10,748 bases of DNA from Acidimicrobiia bacterium (GTDB taxonomy: Bacteria; Actinomycetota; Acidimicrobiia; IMCC26256; BP-133): NCBI GenBank assembly GCA_025934385.1, contig JAICYE010000035.1, positions 1 through 10,748 on the forward strand, read 5' to 3'. The notes beneath the pieces were generated by a model. It was not told where the DNA came from, made no database searches, and saw only the letters and a list, made by a program, of their open reading frames with translations. Numbering within the stretch: the stretch's first letter is position 1; each line of letters opens with the position of its first letter. The translations under genes and the position numbers were made by a program. Shown one piece after another: positions 1 through 5,565 of the stretch.

Positions 1-447
1 AGGAGCGGGTCGAGCGTGTCAGCCAGCCAGGGTCTCTGGGCCATGTTGGTTCCCATGGCGATGAGGTTCCCGGCCCACCGCTTGGCCGCCACTTCCGCCC
101 GGACCCGTTCGACGGCGTTGCCCTTCACCACGATGCGCCGGTCGAAGTCGGCGCCGGTGTTCAGGTTCAGATACTCGTGCGTCGGCCGAGCAAAACAGAA
201 ACTGCAGGCATGACTGCATCCCCTGTAGGCATTGATCGTCCAGCGGAAAGAGAGGCGGGATTGCGGGGGTACAGGGTTGATCACCCGCTGCGCCCGGGAC
301 CTCCAAGAACTCGAGACCGCGGAATTCGCCATGGCCGGCCCGCCAGGCGGGCGGCTCCTCGTCGAACAGCGCCTGCTGCGGGCCGGCGCTCTCGTCGGCC
401 AGCCGCCACCGCAGCTGCGCTCGTGCCTCCTCCGACGCCCGGGCCAC
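1..447 (-). pseudogene. Rv2578c/SPL-like radical SAM protein, frameshifted and cut by the window edge
   Basis: Reading leftward from a GTG at 447, the first ~50 codons give an N-terminus ending RGLEFLEV. The frame then breaks. One base further the family sequence resumes with RVINPVPPQ, FRWTINAYRGC and the radical SAM cluster motif C-x3-C-x2-C (CSHACSFC), then FARPTHEYLNLNTG, DFDRRIVVK and IAMGTN. Removing one base in the CCCGGG run near 293-301 restores a single frame. The Cys motif binds the [4Fe-4S] cluster that cleaves SAM. Family members resemble spore photoproduct lyase, and their exact role is not settled. After GTN the sequence (MAQRPWLADTLDPL) no longer resembles the D-x-Y-Q stretch I expect there. 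A LexA box and -10 lie directly upstream, so SOS control is likely. The break may be real decay or a sequencing error. Family call is confident; functional status is uncertain. Confidence 0.8.
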
Positions 448-483
448 ACCCCGAACTCTATACGAACGTGTGTTCGGAATCCA
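448..483 (-). promoter_or_regulatory. SOS-controlled, probably leaderless promoter of the radical SAM gene
   Basis: On the minus strand a perfect LexA box (CGAACACACGTTCG, 476-463) is followed at once by TATAGAGT, giving a -10 of TAGAGT (460-455) or TATAGA (462-457). Exactly 7 nt separate TAGAGT from the GTG at 447, so transcription should start at or within a base or two of the start codon. No Shine-Dalgarno is present, which fits a leaderless message. The -35 (TGGATT, 483-478) is weak. LexA bound here would cover the region between -35 and -10. Confidence 0.65.
463..476. promoter_or_regulatory. LexA (SOS) box 1
   Basis: The sequence CGAACGTGTGTTCG matches the Gram-positive/actinobacterial LexA consensus CGAAC-N4-GTTCG in all ten fixed positions. 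It sits immediately upstream of the -10 region of the radical SAM gene. Its centre is 63 bp from the centre of a second box. Confidence 0.8.
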
Positions 484-525
484 GGACGCCGTTTCGATTC
501 GCGACGAGCGGCCGCCGCGCCGCCG

Positions 526-539
526 CGAACTGGCGTTCG
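526..539. promoter_or_regulatory. LexA (SOS) box 2
   Basis: The sequence CGAACTGGCGTTCG is a second full match to CGAAC-N4-GTTCG in the same 179-bp gap between the YqeY gene and the radical SAM gene. No good -10 lies next to it on either strand, so it is more likely an auxiliary operator than a separate promoter. The rest of the 448-626 gap shows no gene I can support. Confidence 0.6.
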
Positions 540-626
540 TTTACCGGAATACAGCGGAAATCGAACGCCGGAATGCGGCAGACGCCCGGCCGGACCGCTC
601 GGGGCGGGCGGCGCCTTGGGCCGGGG

Positions 627-1079
627 TCAGCCGGCGGCGAGGCGCTCCCGGACGAGGGTCGACACGGTCTTGCCGTCGGCCCGGCCGGCCACCCGGGCGG
701 TGATCGCCTTCATGGCCGGGCCCATGGCCGCCATGCCGGAGAAGCCGCCTTCGGACAGGACCTCGTCGACGATCGACTGCAGTTCTTCAGGAGTGAGGGC
801 GGCCGGCAGGTAGACGGCCAGGACGGCGCGCTCGGCCAGCTCCCGGTCGGCGCGTTCGGCCCGGCCAGCGTTGCGGAACGCCTCGGCCGCCTCCTCCCGA
901 CGCTTCACCTGCTTGGTGAGGACCGTCAGGATCTCGTCGTCGTCGAGGTCACGGGCCTCCTTGCCCGACACTGCCGCCTCCTTCACGGCGGCCAGCGCCA
1001 TGCGCAGGGCGGAGGTGGCGAGCTCGTCGCGCCGCTTCATGGCGGCGGTGAGGTCCTCGCGCAGTCGGTCGGCCAGCAT
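627..1079 (-). CDS. GatB/YqeY domain protein
   Basis: A 150-residue protein matching the full stand-alone YqeY family. It is an all-helical domain also found at the C-terminus of GatB, the tRNA amidotransferase subunit that contacts tRNA. Visible family features are the N-terminal helix MLADRLREDLTAAMKRRDE, the central KRREEAAEAF segment, YLPAALTPEEL (90-100), and the C-terminal MGPAMKA...GRADGKTVSTLV stretch. The free-standing protein is cytosolic. Its precise role is not established, though a link to tRNA-dependent amidation is commonly inferred. The ATG at 1079 follows an AGGGGAG Shine-Dalgarno about 8 nt upstream. The gene starts 18 bp after the stop of the upstream PPOX gene on the same strand, so the two are probably co-transcribed. 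Confidence 0.93.
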   Translation of the reverse strand: MLADRLREDLTAAMKRRDELATSALRMALAAVKEAAVSGKEARDLDDDEILTVLTKQVKRREEAAEAFRNAGRAERADRELAERAVLAVYLPAALTPEELQSIVDEVLSEGGFSGMAAMGPAMKAITARVAGRADGKTVSTLVRERLAAG

Positions 1080-1097
1080 CGCTTCGGCTCCCCTGGT

Positions 1098-1514
1098 TCA
1101 GCCGCTCTGGTTGGGGCCGACCCGATCGACGCTGATCCGCAGGAGGACCCGGCGTTCCCGCTCCATGGCCGCCCGGTAGTCGTCCCAGTCGGGGTGCTCG
1201 CCCGCCACCCGGCGGTAGTAGTCCACGAGCCCGTCCATGGCTTCGGGGAGCGACACGACGACCGCCCGTCCGTCGACGAGGACCCACTGCCCGTAGAAGC
1301 CGTCGCTCATGACGCACAGCGACGCCCGGGGGTCCCGCCGGAGGTTCTTCGTCTTCACCGCCGTCTCCCGGGTGCTGACGACGATCATCCCGTCCGGGTC
1401 GACGTCAGCGGCGACCGGCGACATCTGCGGGCTGCCGTCGGCCCGGTAGGTAGCCAGCACCGCGTGGTGGTTCTTGCGGATGAAGTCGCGGGCGGTGTCG
1501 GCGTCCATGGCCAT
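1098..1514 (-). CDS. PPOX-class F420-dependent (or flavin) oxidoreductase
   Basis: A 138-residue split-barrel protein of the pyridoxamine-5'-phosphate-oxidase-like superfamily, the usual size for the actinobacterial F420-dependent branch (Rv1155 type). Recognisable segments are HHAVLATYRADGSPQMSPV (16-34), VVSTRETAVKTKNLRRDPR (45-63) with the basic residues that usually contact cofactor phosphates, SLCVMS, and a C-terminal RVLLRISVDRV strand. Such proteins bind F420, FMN or heme as dimers. The sequence alone does not decide which, and the substrate is unknown. The ATG at 1514 is chosen because GGAG lies 7 nt upstream; a second ATG at 1508 is possible. The reading frame stays open upstream to 1823, but that part overlaps another gene and shows no family similarity. 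It probably forms an operon with the YqeY gene downstream. Confidence 0.88.
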   Translation of the reverse strand: MAMDADTARDFIRKNHHAVLATYRADGSPQMSPVAADVDPDGMIVVSTRETAVKTKNLRRDPRASLCVMSDGFYGQWVLVDGRAVVVSLPEAMDGLVDYYRRVAGEHPDWDDYRAAMERERRVLLRISVDRVGPNQSG

Positions 1515-1532
1515 GACGCTACTCCGACGCGA

Positions 1533-1559
1533 GAAGGCCCCGGGTGGCCCGGGGCCTTC
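1533..1559. terminator. Strong GC-rich hairpin, likely terminator
   Basis: A perfect 12-bp inverted repeat (GAAGGCCCCGGG / CCCGGGGCCTTC) with a 3-nt loop lies between the stop of the small gene at 1583 and the PPOX start at 1514, both on the minus strand. No U-tract follows on either strand, which is common for actinobacterial terminators. It probably ends the small gene's transcript. Confidence 0.75.
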
Positions 1560-1582
1560 CGTTGCGCTCAGCAGGGCGGGTG

Positions 1583-1786
1583 TCACATCTCGGTCAGCTG
1601 GGGCTCCTTCTTGCTCCACTGCCCGTCGATCCCGGTCGACGACGTCGACCCGGATCCGCCGGAAATCTTGTCCTTCATCTGACCGATGCCGGCCTGCGCC
1701 TTTTCCCACGGCCCGTGCCCGGCCCGTGAACCGGCCAGGAAGCCGATACCGAACAGAGCCAGCGTCTTCGGGCGAAACAGCTTCAT
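1583..1786 (-). CDS. Small YtxH-like membrane protein
   Basis: A 67-residue protein with a basic N-terminus (MKLFRPK), one short glycine-containing hydrophobic stretch (TLALFGIGFLAG, about 8-19), then a polar tail rich in Gly, Ser and Lys. The pattern of a start-proximal membrane helix followed by SRAGHGPWEKAQAG resembles short actinobacterial YtxH-like or general-stress proteins. That resemblance is loose and no function can be assigned. The start is well supported: AAGGAG stands 5 nt before the ATG at 1786. A hairpin follows the stop. It is flanked by its own upstream repeats (1807-1832) and downstream hairpin, so it is probably monocistronic. Confidence 0.7.
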   Translation of the reverse strand: MKLFRPKTLALFGIGFLAGSRAGHGPWEKAQAGIGQMKDKISGGSGSTSSTGIDGQWSKKEPQLTEM

Positions 1787-1806
1787 GGCGTCTCCTTCGC
1801 GGCGTC

Positions 1807-1832
1807 CCTGTCAGTCCTGTCAATCCCTGTCA
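1807..1832 (-). repeat. Three short direct repeats upstream of the small membrane gene
   Basis: On the minus strand TGACAGG occurs three times (1832-1826, 1822-1816, 1813-1807), with start-to-start steps of 10 and 9 bp, about one helical turn each. TTGACA within the middle copy could be a -35, but no good -10 follows at 17 bp. They lie 21-46 bp before the ATG at 1786 and could be a tandem binding site. Confidence 0.4.
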
Positions 1833-1842
1833 GCGAAACCTT

Positions 1843-1856
1843 CCCCCGGCCGGGGG
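1843..1856. terminator. Palindrome after the gamma-glutamyltransferase gene
   Basis: A perfect 14-nt GC palindrome (CCCCCGGCCGGGGG) lies 26 bp past the stop of the gamma-glutamyltransferase gene. It can fold as a 5-bp stem with a GGCC loop. Its position suggests the terminator of the H-NOX/nitrobindin/GGT unit. No U-tract follows. Confidence 0.45.
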
Positions 1857-1881
1857 TCGGCAAACCGCTCGTCCGGCGCGG

Positions 1882-3507
1882 TCAGACGCCGGCGGCCAGC
1901 CCTTCGCAGCGGGGGTCGGACGCCGCGGTCAGCCCGCTTTCGTCGATCCGGATGAGCTGGGCGTGGCCCATGCAGTCGTCGAAGGAGCCGACGGGAACGA
2001 GGCGGTGGCCCGCGTCGCGCAGCCCGTCGAGGACGGGGGTCGGGAACCGGTCCTCGATGCGGACGGACAAGTCACCGGGGTCGACGACCCAACGGGGGGC
2101 GGCGAGGGCGACGGCGGCGTCGGCGCCGTCGTCGACCAGGCGGGCGAGGAGCTGGACCTGCGTCTGGAGCTGGCCGTCGGCCCCCATCGTCCCGAAGACC
2201 AGCCACGGCCGGCCCGCCCGCCGGGCCAGGGCGGGCATGAGCGTGTGCAACGTCCGCTTGCCGGGGGCAAGGACGTTGACGTGCCCGGGGTCGAGGCTGA
2301 AGTAGGCGCCCCGGTTGTGGAGGTTGATCCCGAACCCCGGGACGGTGACGCCGCTGCCGAACCCGTTGTAGTTGGACTGGATGAGGCTCACGCACAGTCC
2401 CGAGCCGTCGACGGCGCAGAGGTAGGCGGTGTCCCCCCCGACGCCCCGGGCCGCTCCGCCGGCCCGGCTGCGGTGGTCGGGGCCGGCGCCGATCTTCTCG
2501 GCCCGGGCGGGGTCGGCCAGTACGGCGGAGGGGAGCCGCATGTGGGCCGGGTCGGTGAGGTGGGCGTCTCGCTCGGCGAGGGCCATCGCCACCGCCTCGA
2601 TCAGCCGGTGCTGGCGCTCCGGCCCGTCGGGCGGCAGCGGGCCGGCCCGGTCGAGCAGGTGGAGGGCGAGCAGGGCGGCCGAACCCTGGCTGTTGGGCGG
2701 CAGCTCGGCCACGGTGACCTCGCGGTAGCGGCCCTCCAGCGGCTCGACCCACTCGCCCCGGTGGGCGGCGAGATCGCTCCGGTCGAGGACCCCGCCGACC
2801 AGCTGGACGTGGTCGGCGACGGCGGCGCCGATGTCACCCCGGTAGAAAGCGTCGGGCCCTTCGGCGGCCAGGGTCGCCAGCGTGCGGGCCAGGTCCGACT
2901 GGACGAGGCGGGCCCCGGGGCCGGGCCGGCCGTAGACGGCGTCCCAGGCCCCCCAGCCGGGATCGGCCGGCCGGCCGGCGGCGATCCGGGCCGTGCCGGC
3001 GGCGGTGAGGGGGAAGCCCCCGGCGGCGTAGGCGATGGCCGGTTCGGCCAGGGCGGCGAACGGGCGTGATCCGAACCGCTCGAGGAGGTCGAACCAGGCG
3101 TCGACCGCTCCGGGCACGGTGATCGGGAGGGGACCGTGCCGGGGCATCGCCGCCGCCGCCGCGATGTTCCGGCGCGGCCCCGAGGCGCCGATGCGGTCCA
3201 GCACCGTGTCCGGCGTGGCCGCCGCCGGCGCCCGGCCCGAGCCGTTGTAGCCGTGGAGCGCGGTGCCGTCCCAGATCAGGGCGAAGCAGTCCCCGCCGAT
3301 GCCGCAGCTGTAGGGGGCGACCACCCCGAGGACGAGGTTGGCGGCCACGGCGGCGTCCATGGCATTGCCGCCGCGGTGGAGGACGGCGGTGCCGGCCAGG
3401 GTGGCGAGGTAGTGCGGCGTGGCGATGGCGGCGGTGGCGAACCGGCGGCCCTCGGGCGTCGGTGCCGTCGACGTCCGGGCCACCGCGGTCGGGATCGGGT
3501 CGGTCAA
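1882..3507 (-). CDS. Gamma-glutamyltransferase family protein (Ntn hydrolase)
   Basis: A 541-residue protein, normal for the family. These enzymes are made as a precursor that cleaves itself before a threonine. The new N-terminal Thr then attacks gamma-glutamyl bonds of glutathione-like substrates. Family marks are HRGGNAMDAAVAAN (44-57), GIGGDCF (69-75), NGSGRAP (88-94, with the candidate carboxylate-binding Arg92), ITVPGAVDAW (129-138), ELPPNSQG (268-275) and GDTAYLCAVD, placing the nucleophile at Thr360. GFGINLHNRGAYFSLDPG and GTMGADGQLQTQ follow. The SSMSP motif of classical enzymes is replaced by RTLHTLMP, so the true substrate may differ from glutathione. No signal peptide is visible, unlike exported GGTs. 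I chose TTG at 3507 because it overlaps the upstream stop as TTGA, implying translational coupling; GTG at 3483 is an alternative. Reading upstream of 3507 only shadows the nitrobindin gene. Confidence 0.9.
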   Translation of the reverse strand: MTDPIPTAVARTSTAPTPEGRRFATAAIATPHYLATLAGTAVLHRGGNAMDAAVAANLVLGVVAPYSCGIGGDCFALIWDGTALHGYNGSGRAPAAATPDTVLDRIGASGPRRNIAAAAAMPRHGPLPITVPGAVDAWFDLLERFGSRPFAALAEPAIAYAAGGFPLTAAGTARIAAGRPADPGWGAWDAVYGRPGPGARLVQSDLARTLATLAAEGPDAFYRGDIGAAVADHVQLVGGVLDRSDLAAHRGEWVEPLEGRYREVTVAELPPNSQGSAALLALHLLDRAGPLPPDGPERQHRLIEAVAMALAERDAHLTDPAHMRLPSAVLADPARAEKIGAGPDHRSRAGGAARGVGGDTAYLCAVDGSGLCVSLIQSNYNGFGSGVTVPGFGINLHNRGAYFSLDPGHVNVLAPGKRTLHTLMPALARRAGRPWLVFGTMGADGQLQTQVQLLARLVDDGADAAVALAAPRWVVDPGDLSVRIEDRFPTPVLDGLRDAGHRLVPVGSFDDCMGHAQLIRIDESGLTAASDPRCEGLAAGV

Positions 3508-4007
3508 CCCTCGCTGGTTTCCTTCGGGGGAGGCAGACGCTCCCCAGTCCGGCGTAGTTCGGCGGTCAGGTGGCCCTGGAGCGGCTGACCCACCGCCTCC
3601 AGCTGCACCTCGTAGCGGAGGACGTCGGGTCCGACGAGCTCGAAGCGCCGGCGCAGCCCGTCCACCTCCTTGGCCGTCGTTGCCCGCCCGACCGACGTGG
3701 CCACGAGATCGATGACGCCGCCGTCGACCGTCCCCTCCTCGATCTCGGCGAAGCCCGTGGGGTGCGCCAGCACGATCTCGAGGCGACCGGCGGGCTTGGG
3801 CCGCCAGTAGCCGGTCTCGGAGTGGAGCGGCCGCTGGTCGTCGAGGGCCCACGTCCGCTGCTGGTAGGTGAGGAACGGCTTGCCCGGCACGGCGCCGAAC
3901 CGGATCTCCTCCCCGTAGTCGAACGAGGCGATCGTCGGGTAGACGCCCCGGCCCTGGCCGCGCCAGGCCCCGATGAGGAAGGCGATGGGTTCGACGTCGG
4001 GATGCAT
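3504..4007 (-). CDS. Nitrobindin-like heme beta-barrel protein (FABP-like, Rv2717c/THAP4 type)
   Basis: A 167-residue protein spanning the whole nitrobindin domain. The hallmark GAWRGQGRGVYP (13-24; G-x-W-x-G-x-G-x-G-x-Y-P) is intact. SETGYWRP (63-70), EIVLAHPTGFAE (77-88) and the C-terminal LRYEVQLEAVG...GHLTAELRR (130-153) follow the family. His146 in GHLTAEL is the expected heme-iron ligand. Known members (M. tuberculosis, Arabidopsis, the human THAP4 C-domain) form a 10-stranded barrel with ferric heme, bind NO, and convert peroxynitrite to nitrate. The ATG at 4007 has only a weak GGGG upstream. The gene lies 42 bp after a heme NO-binding gene and its TGA overlaps the TTG of the next gene. 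This context suggests a role in nitric oxide or peroxynitrite handling, which is inference. Confidence 0.92.
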   Translation of the reverse strand: MHPDVEPIAFLIGAWRGQGRGVYPTIASFDYGEEIRFGAVPGKPFLTYQQRTWALDDQRPLHSETGYWRPKPAGRLEIVLAHPTGFAEIEEGTVDGGVIDLVATSVGRATTAKEVDGLRRRFELVGPDVLRYEVQLEAVGQPLQGHLTAELRRTGERLPPPKETSEG

Positions 4008-4049
4008 GCGGACCCCGACGCTACCGCCGAGGGCGTCGAGATGGCGGCG

Positions 4050-4595
4050 TCAGGCGGCGGCGCTGAAGGTGCAGACCAGCCTGCAGCGGTCCTCGCCCTC
4101 GAGCATGCAGCGGGGCTGTTGGATCCGGACGTGCTCGCCGAAGTAGTCGGCCGTGCCGGTGACGAAGCCCTCGGCCAGGGCACACAGCCGCCGGGACGAC
4201 CGGTAGCCGAGCACGAGCCCGCCGGCGGGTTCCACCTCCAGCACCTCGAGATCGAGCGGTCCGGCGTCGGCATTGGCCGGCGGCCCGCCCGGATGGAGGA
4301 TGGCGTTCAGCGTCAGCAGGAACGACTCGGCGCTGTGGTGGGGGGCGAAGATCAGCGGGTACCGCTCGGCCAACAGCGGGACGGCCGCCCGGCCGAACCA
4401 CCGAAGCCGGTCGTCGGCGTCGGTGCCCGGATCGACGGGCAGCGTGCCGAGGAGGCGGAAGAGGTCCTCGTCGGGGTACCGGTCGAAGGGAAGGTAGCCC
4501 CCGATGTCGACCTTGGCCAGCATCTCCGACCACGCGCCCGGTCCGAAGCGGCGGGTCACCGCTTCCTCGAGCAGGTTGAAGATGATGCCGGTCAC
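4050..4595 (-). CDS. Stand-alone H-NOX (heme NO-binding) domain protein
   Basis: A 181-residue single-domain H-NOX sensor. The start VTGIIFNLLEEAVTRRFG, DRYPDEDLFRLL (38-49), WFGRAAVPLLAERYP (66-80) and SFLLTLNAILH follow the family. His101 is the expected proximal heme ligand. YRSSR at 131-135 is the Y-x-S-x-R heme-propionate motif, at the same numbering as in the thermophilic reference protein. That supports the GTG at 4595 over an upstream in-frame GTG at 4643. No Shine-Dalgarno is visible. No tyrosine occurs in 136-150, so the distal H-bond donor of O2-binding members appears absent and NO selectivity is predicted. C-terminal cysteines (138, 163, 171, 175) recall those that bind zinc or act as redox switches in other H-NOX proteins. 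No kinase or diguanylate cyclase partner is adjacent; nitrobindin is. Confidence 0.92.
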   Translation of the reverse strand: MTGIIFNLLEEAVTRRFGPGAWSEMLAKVDIGGYLPFDRYPDEDLFRLLGTLPVDPGTDADDRLRWFGRAAVPLLAERYPLIFAPHHSAESFLLTLNAILHPGGPPANADAGPLDLEVLEVEPAGGLVLGYRSSRRLCALAEGFVTGTADYFGEHVRIQQPRCMLEGEDRCRLVCTFSAAA

Positions 4596-4631
4596 GCCGA
4601 GTGAGTTCGACGGAGAGTGGTCAAGTACCTC

Positions 4632-4643
4632 GTGAGGCGTCAC
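4632..4643. promoter_or_regulatory. Possible operator upstream of the H-NOX gene
   Basis: GTGA-GGCG-TCAC is a short perfect inverted repeat 37-48 bp before the H-NOX start. The half-sites look like CRP/FNR arms, but the 4-bp gap is shorter than their usual 6. I see no convincing -35/-10 pair for this operon between 4596 and 4700. Confidence 0.25.
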
Positions 4644-4677
4644 AGGGTGTCAGTGTTAGCACGGTCAGACATTCCGC

Positions 4678-4713
4678 TTGCGGATCGAACATACGTTCGT
4701 TACAATCGGCCTC
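4678..4713 (+). promoter_or_regulatory. SOS-controlled leaderless promoter of the HTH-LAGLIDADG gene
   Basis: TTGCGG (4678-4683) and TACAAT (4701-4706) form a sigma70-type promoter with the ideal 17-bp spacer, and the LexA box fills 14 of those 17 bases. Seven nt separate the -10 from the ATG at 4714, so the RNA should begin at the start codon. No Shine-Dalgarno precedes that ATG. The TTG at 4678 is in frame but is better read as the -35 than as a start codon. Confidence 0.8.
4686..4699. promoter_or_regulatory. LexA (SOS) box 3
   Basis: CGAACATACGTTCG matches CGAAC-N4-GTTCG in all fixed positions and lies wholly between the -35 and -10 of the promoter above, where bound LexA would block RNA polymerase. 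The next gene on the other strand (H-NOX) starts about 90 bp away, so an effect there is possible but less likely. Confidence 0.85.
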
Positions 4714-5477
4714 ATGACGAGGCCCAGGCGGGACGTCGAAGCAGCCCGGGATCTCCTCGGCCAGGGCCTGTCGATCGCCGAGACCGCCCGCCGGGTCGGA
4801 ATCGCCCGGGCAACCGTTCGAGACTGGATGGGGCAGGGCTTCGACGCCAAACTCAGCGCCAATCGGAGGACGACGCATCGCTCCGATGAACTTTGCCCTT
4901 ACGTGCGCGACCTCTCGGAAAGCACGTACGCGTACCTCCTGGGGTTATATCTCGGTGACGGCCATCTCTCGAAGCACCCGCGGGATGTCTACAAACTGCG
5001 AATCTATCAAGACACAAGTACCCCTATCTCATTCACCAGTGTAAGATTGCGATGCACTGGACGATTCCCAATGTGGTCGGAATCGTTCGCAAGGAAGGGT
5101 GCAAAGAGATTTATTCGTTCTCGAAGCACTGGATCTGTTTGTTTCCGCAGCACGGCGAGGGCCGGAAGCACCAGCGGAGGATCGTTCTGGAGCCGTGGCA
5201 GCGGTGGGTGGCCGTCGAGCGGCATCCCCGGATGCTGTTGCGGGGCCTTATTCACTCGGATGGTTGTCGAGCCCAGAACCGGGTGAAGGTTCGCGGCAAG
5301 TGGTACGAGTACCCTCGTTATCAGTTCACGAATCGGTCGGACGACATACGGCGCATCTTCACGGATGCCTGCGATCGTGCCGGAGTTGAGTGGCGACGAA
5401 TGAACCAGTGGAATATCTCGGTGGCAAAGCGTGAGTCAGTACGGGCATTGGACCAATTCATTGGACCCAAGTCGTAG
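4714..5477 (+). pseudogene. HTH plus LAGLIDADG-type protein, one-base frameshift
   Basis: With one base restored between 5014 and 5016 this is a single 254-codon gene. The first frame gives an HTH (GLSIAETARRVGIARATVRDW, residues 18-38) and LAGLIDADG-like motif 1 (YLLGLYLGDG, 74-83, Asp82). After the break the second frame gives KYPYLIHQCKIAMHW, NVVGIV, SKHWICLFPQHGEGRKH, motif 2 (LLRGLIHSDG, 175-184, Asp183), EYPRYQFTNRS and a C-terminus ending ALDQFIGPKS. Two motifs 101 residues apart fit a monomeric LAGLIDADG fold. I recognise this as an actinobacterial family usually annotated as HTH or transcriptional regulator; its function is not known to me. It is not inserted in an intron or intein. 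Base use is more AT-rich than its neighbours, and its stop codon touches the tRNA-Leu gene. The defect may be decay or a sequencing error. Confidence 0.8.
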
Positions 5478-5559
5478 TGCCCGGAGCGGGGATCGAACCC
5501 GCACGCCTTTCGGCAATGGTGTTTGAGACCATCCTGTCTGCCTGTTCCAGCATCCGGGC
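5478..5559 (-). tRNA. tRNA-Leu (anticodon CAA)
   Basis: The minus strand folds as a class II tRNA. The acceptor stem is GCCCGGA/TCCGGGC with discriminator A, followed by a 3-bp D stem and a 5-bp anticodon stem (ATGGT/ACCAT) around loop CTCAAAC, giving anticodon CAA. A long variable arm (TGCCGAAAGGCG) and T arm GCGGG-TTCGATC-CCCGC complete it. The CCA tail is not encoded. It decodes UUG, rare in such high-GC genomes. The 5' end is 6 nt past the stop of the MerR-type gene on the same strand, so it may be transcribed as a tail of that message or from a promoter inside it. Confidence 0.95.
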
Positions 5560-5565
5560 ATTTAC

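Noticed and set aside
470..703. Possible small plus-strand gene downstream of the LexA boxes
   Set aside because: It runs into the YqeY gene antisense, has an Arg/Pro-rich product and no ribosome site.
1515..1823. N-terminal extension of the PPOX protein
   Set aside because: It would run through a terminator hairpin and the small YtxH-like gene, which has its own strong ribosome site; family length fits the 1514 start.
1474..3069. Long plus-strand open frame opposite the gamma-glutamyltransferase gene
   Set aside because: It is a GC-skew shadow. Its product is repetitive Gly/Asp/Val-rich sequence with no family likeness, while the minus strand encodes a clear GGT-family enzyme.
3508..3852. 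N-terminal extension of the gamma-glutamyltransferase protein, possibly a signal peptide
   Set aside because: The extension is Arg/Gly/Pro-rich, lacks a hydrophobic core and overlaps the nitrobindin frame.
3570..4604. Long plus-strand open frame opposite nitrobindin and H-NOX genes
   Set aside because: Antisense shadow of two well-recognised genes; no domain or start signal.
4678..4713. TTG at 4678 as the start of the HTH gene
   Set aside because: The TTG is part of a -35 hexamer, and the LexA box and -10 lie between it and the ATG at 4714, so these codons are promoter, not protein.
5007..5060. Programmed ribosomal frameshift in the HTH-LAGLIDADG gene
   Set aside because: No slippery heptamer, stop-codon shift site or clear downstream structure at the break; a plain one-base deletion explains it better.
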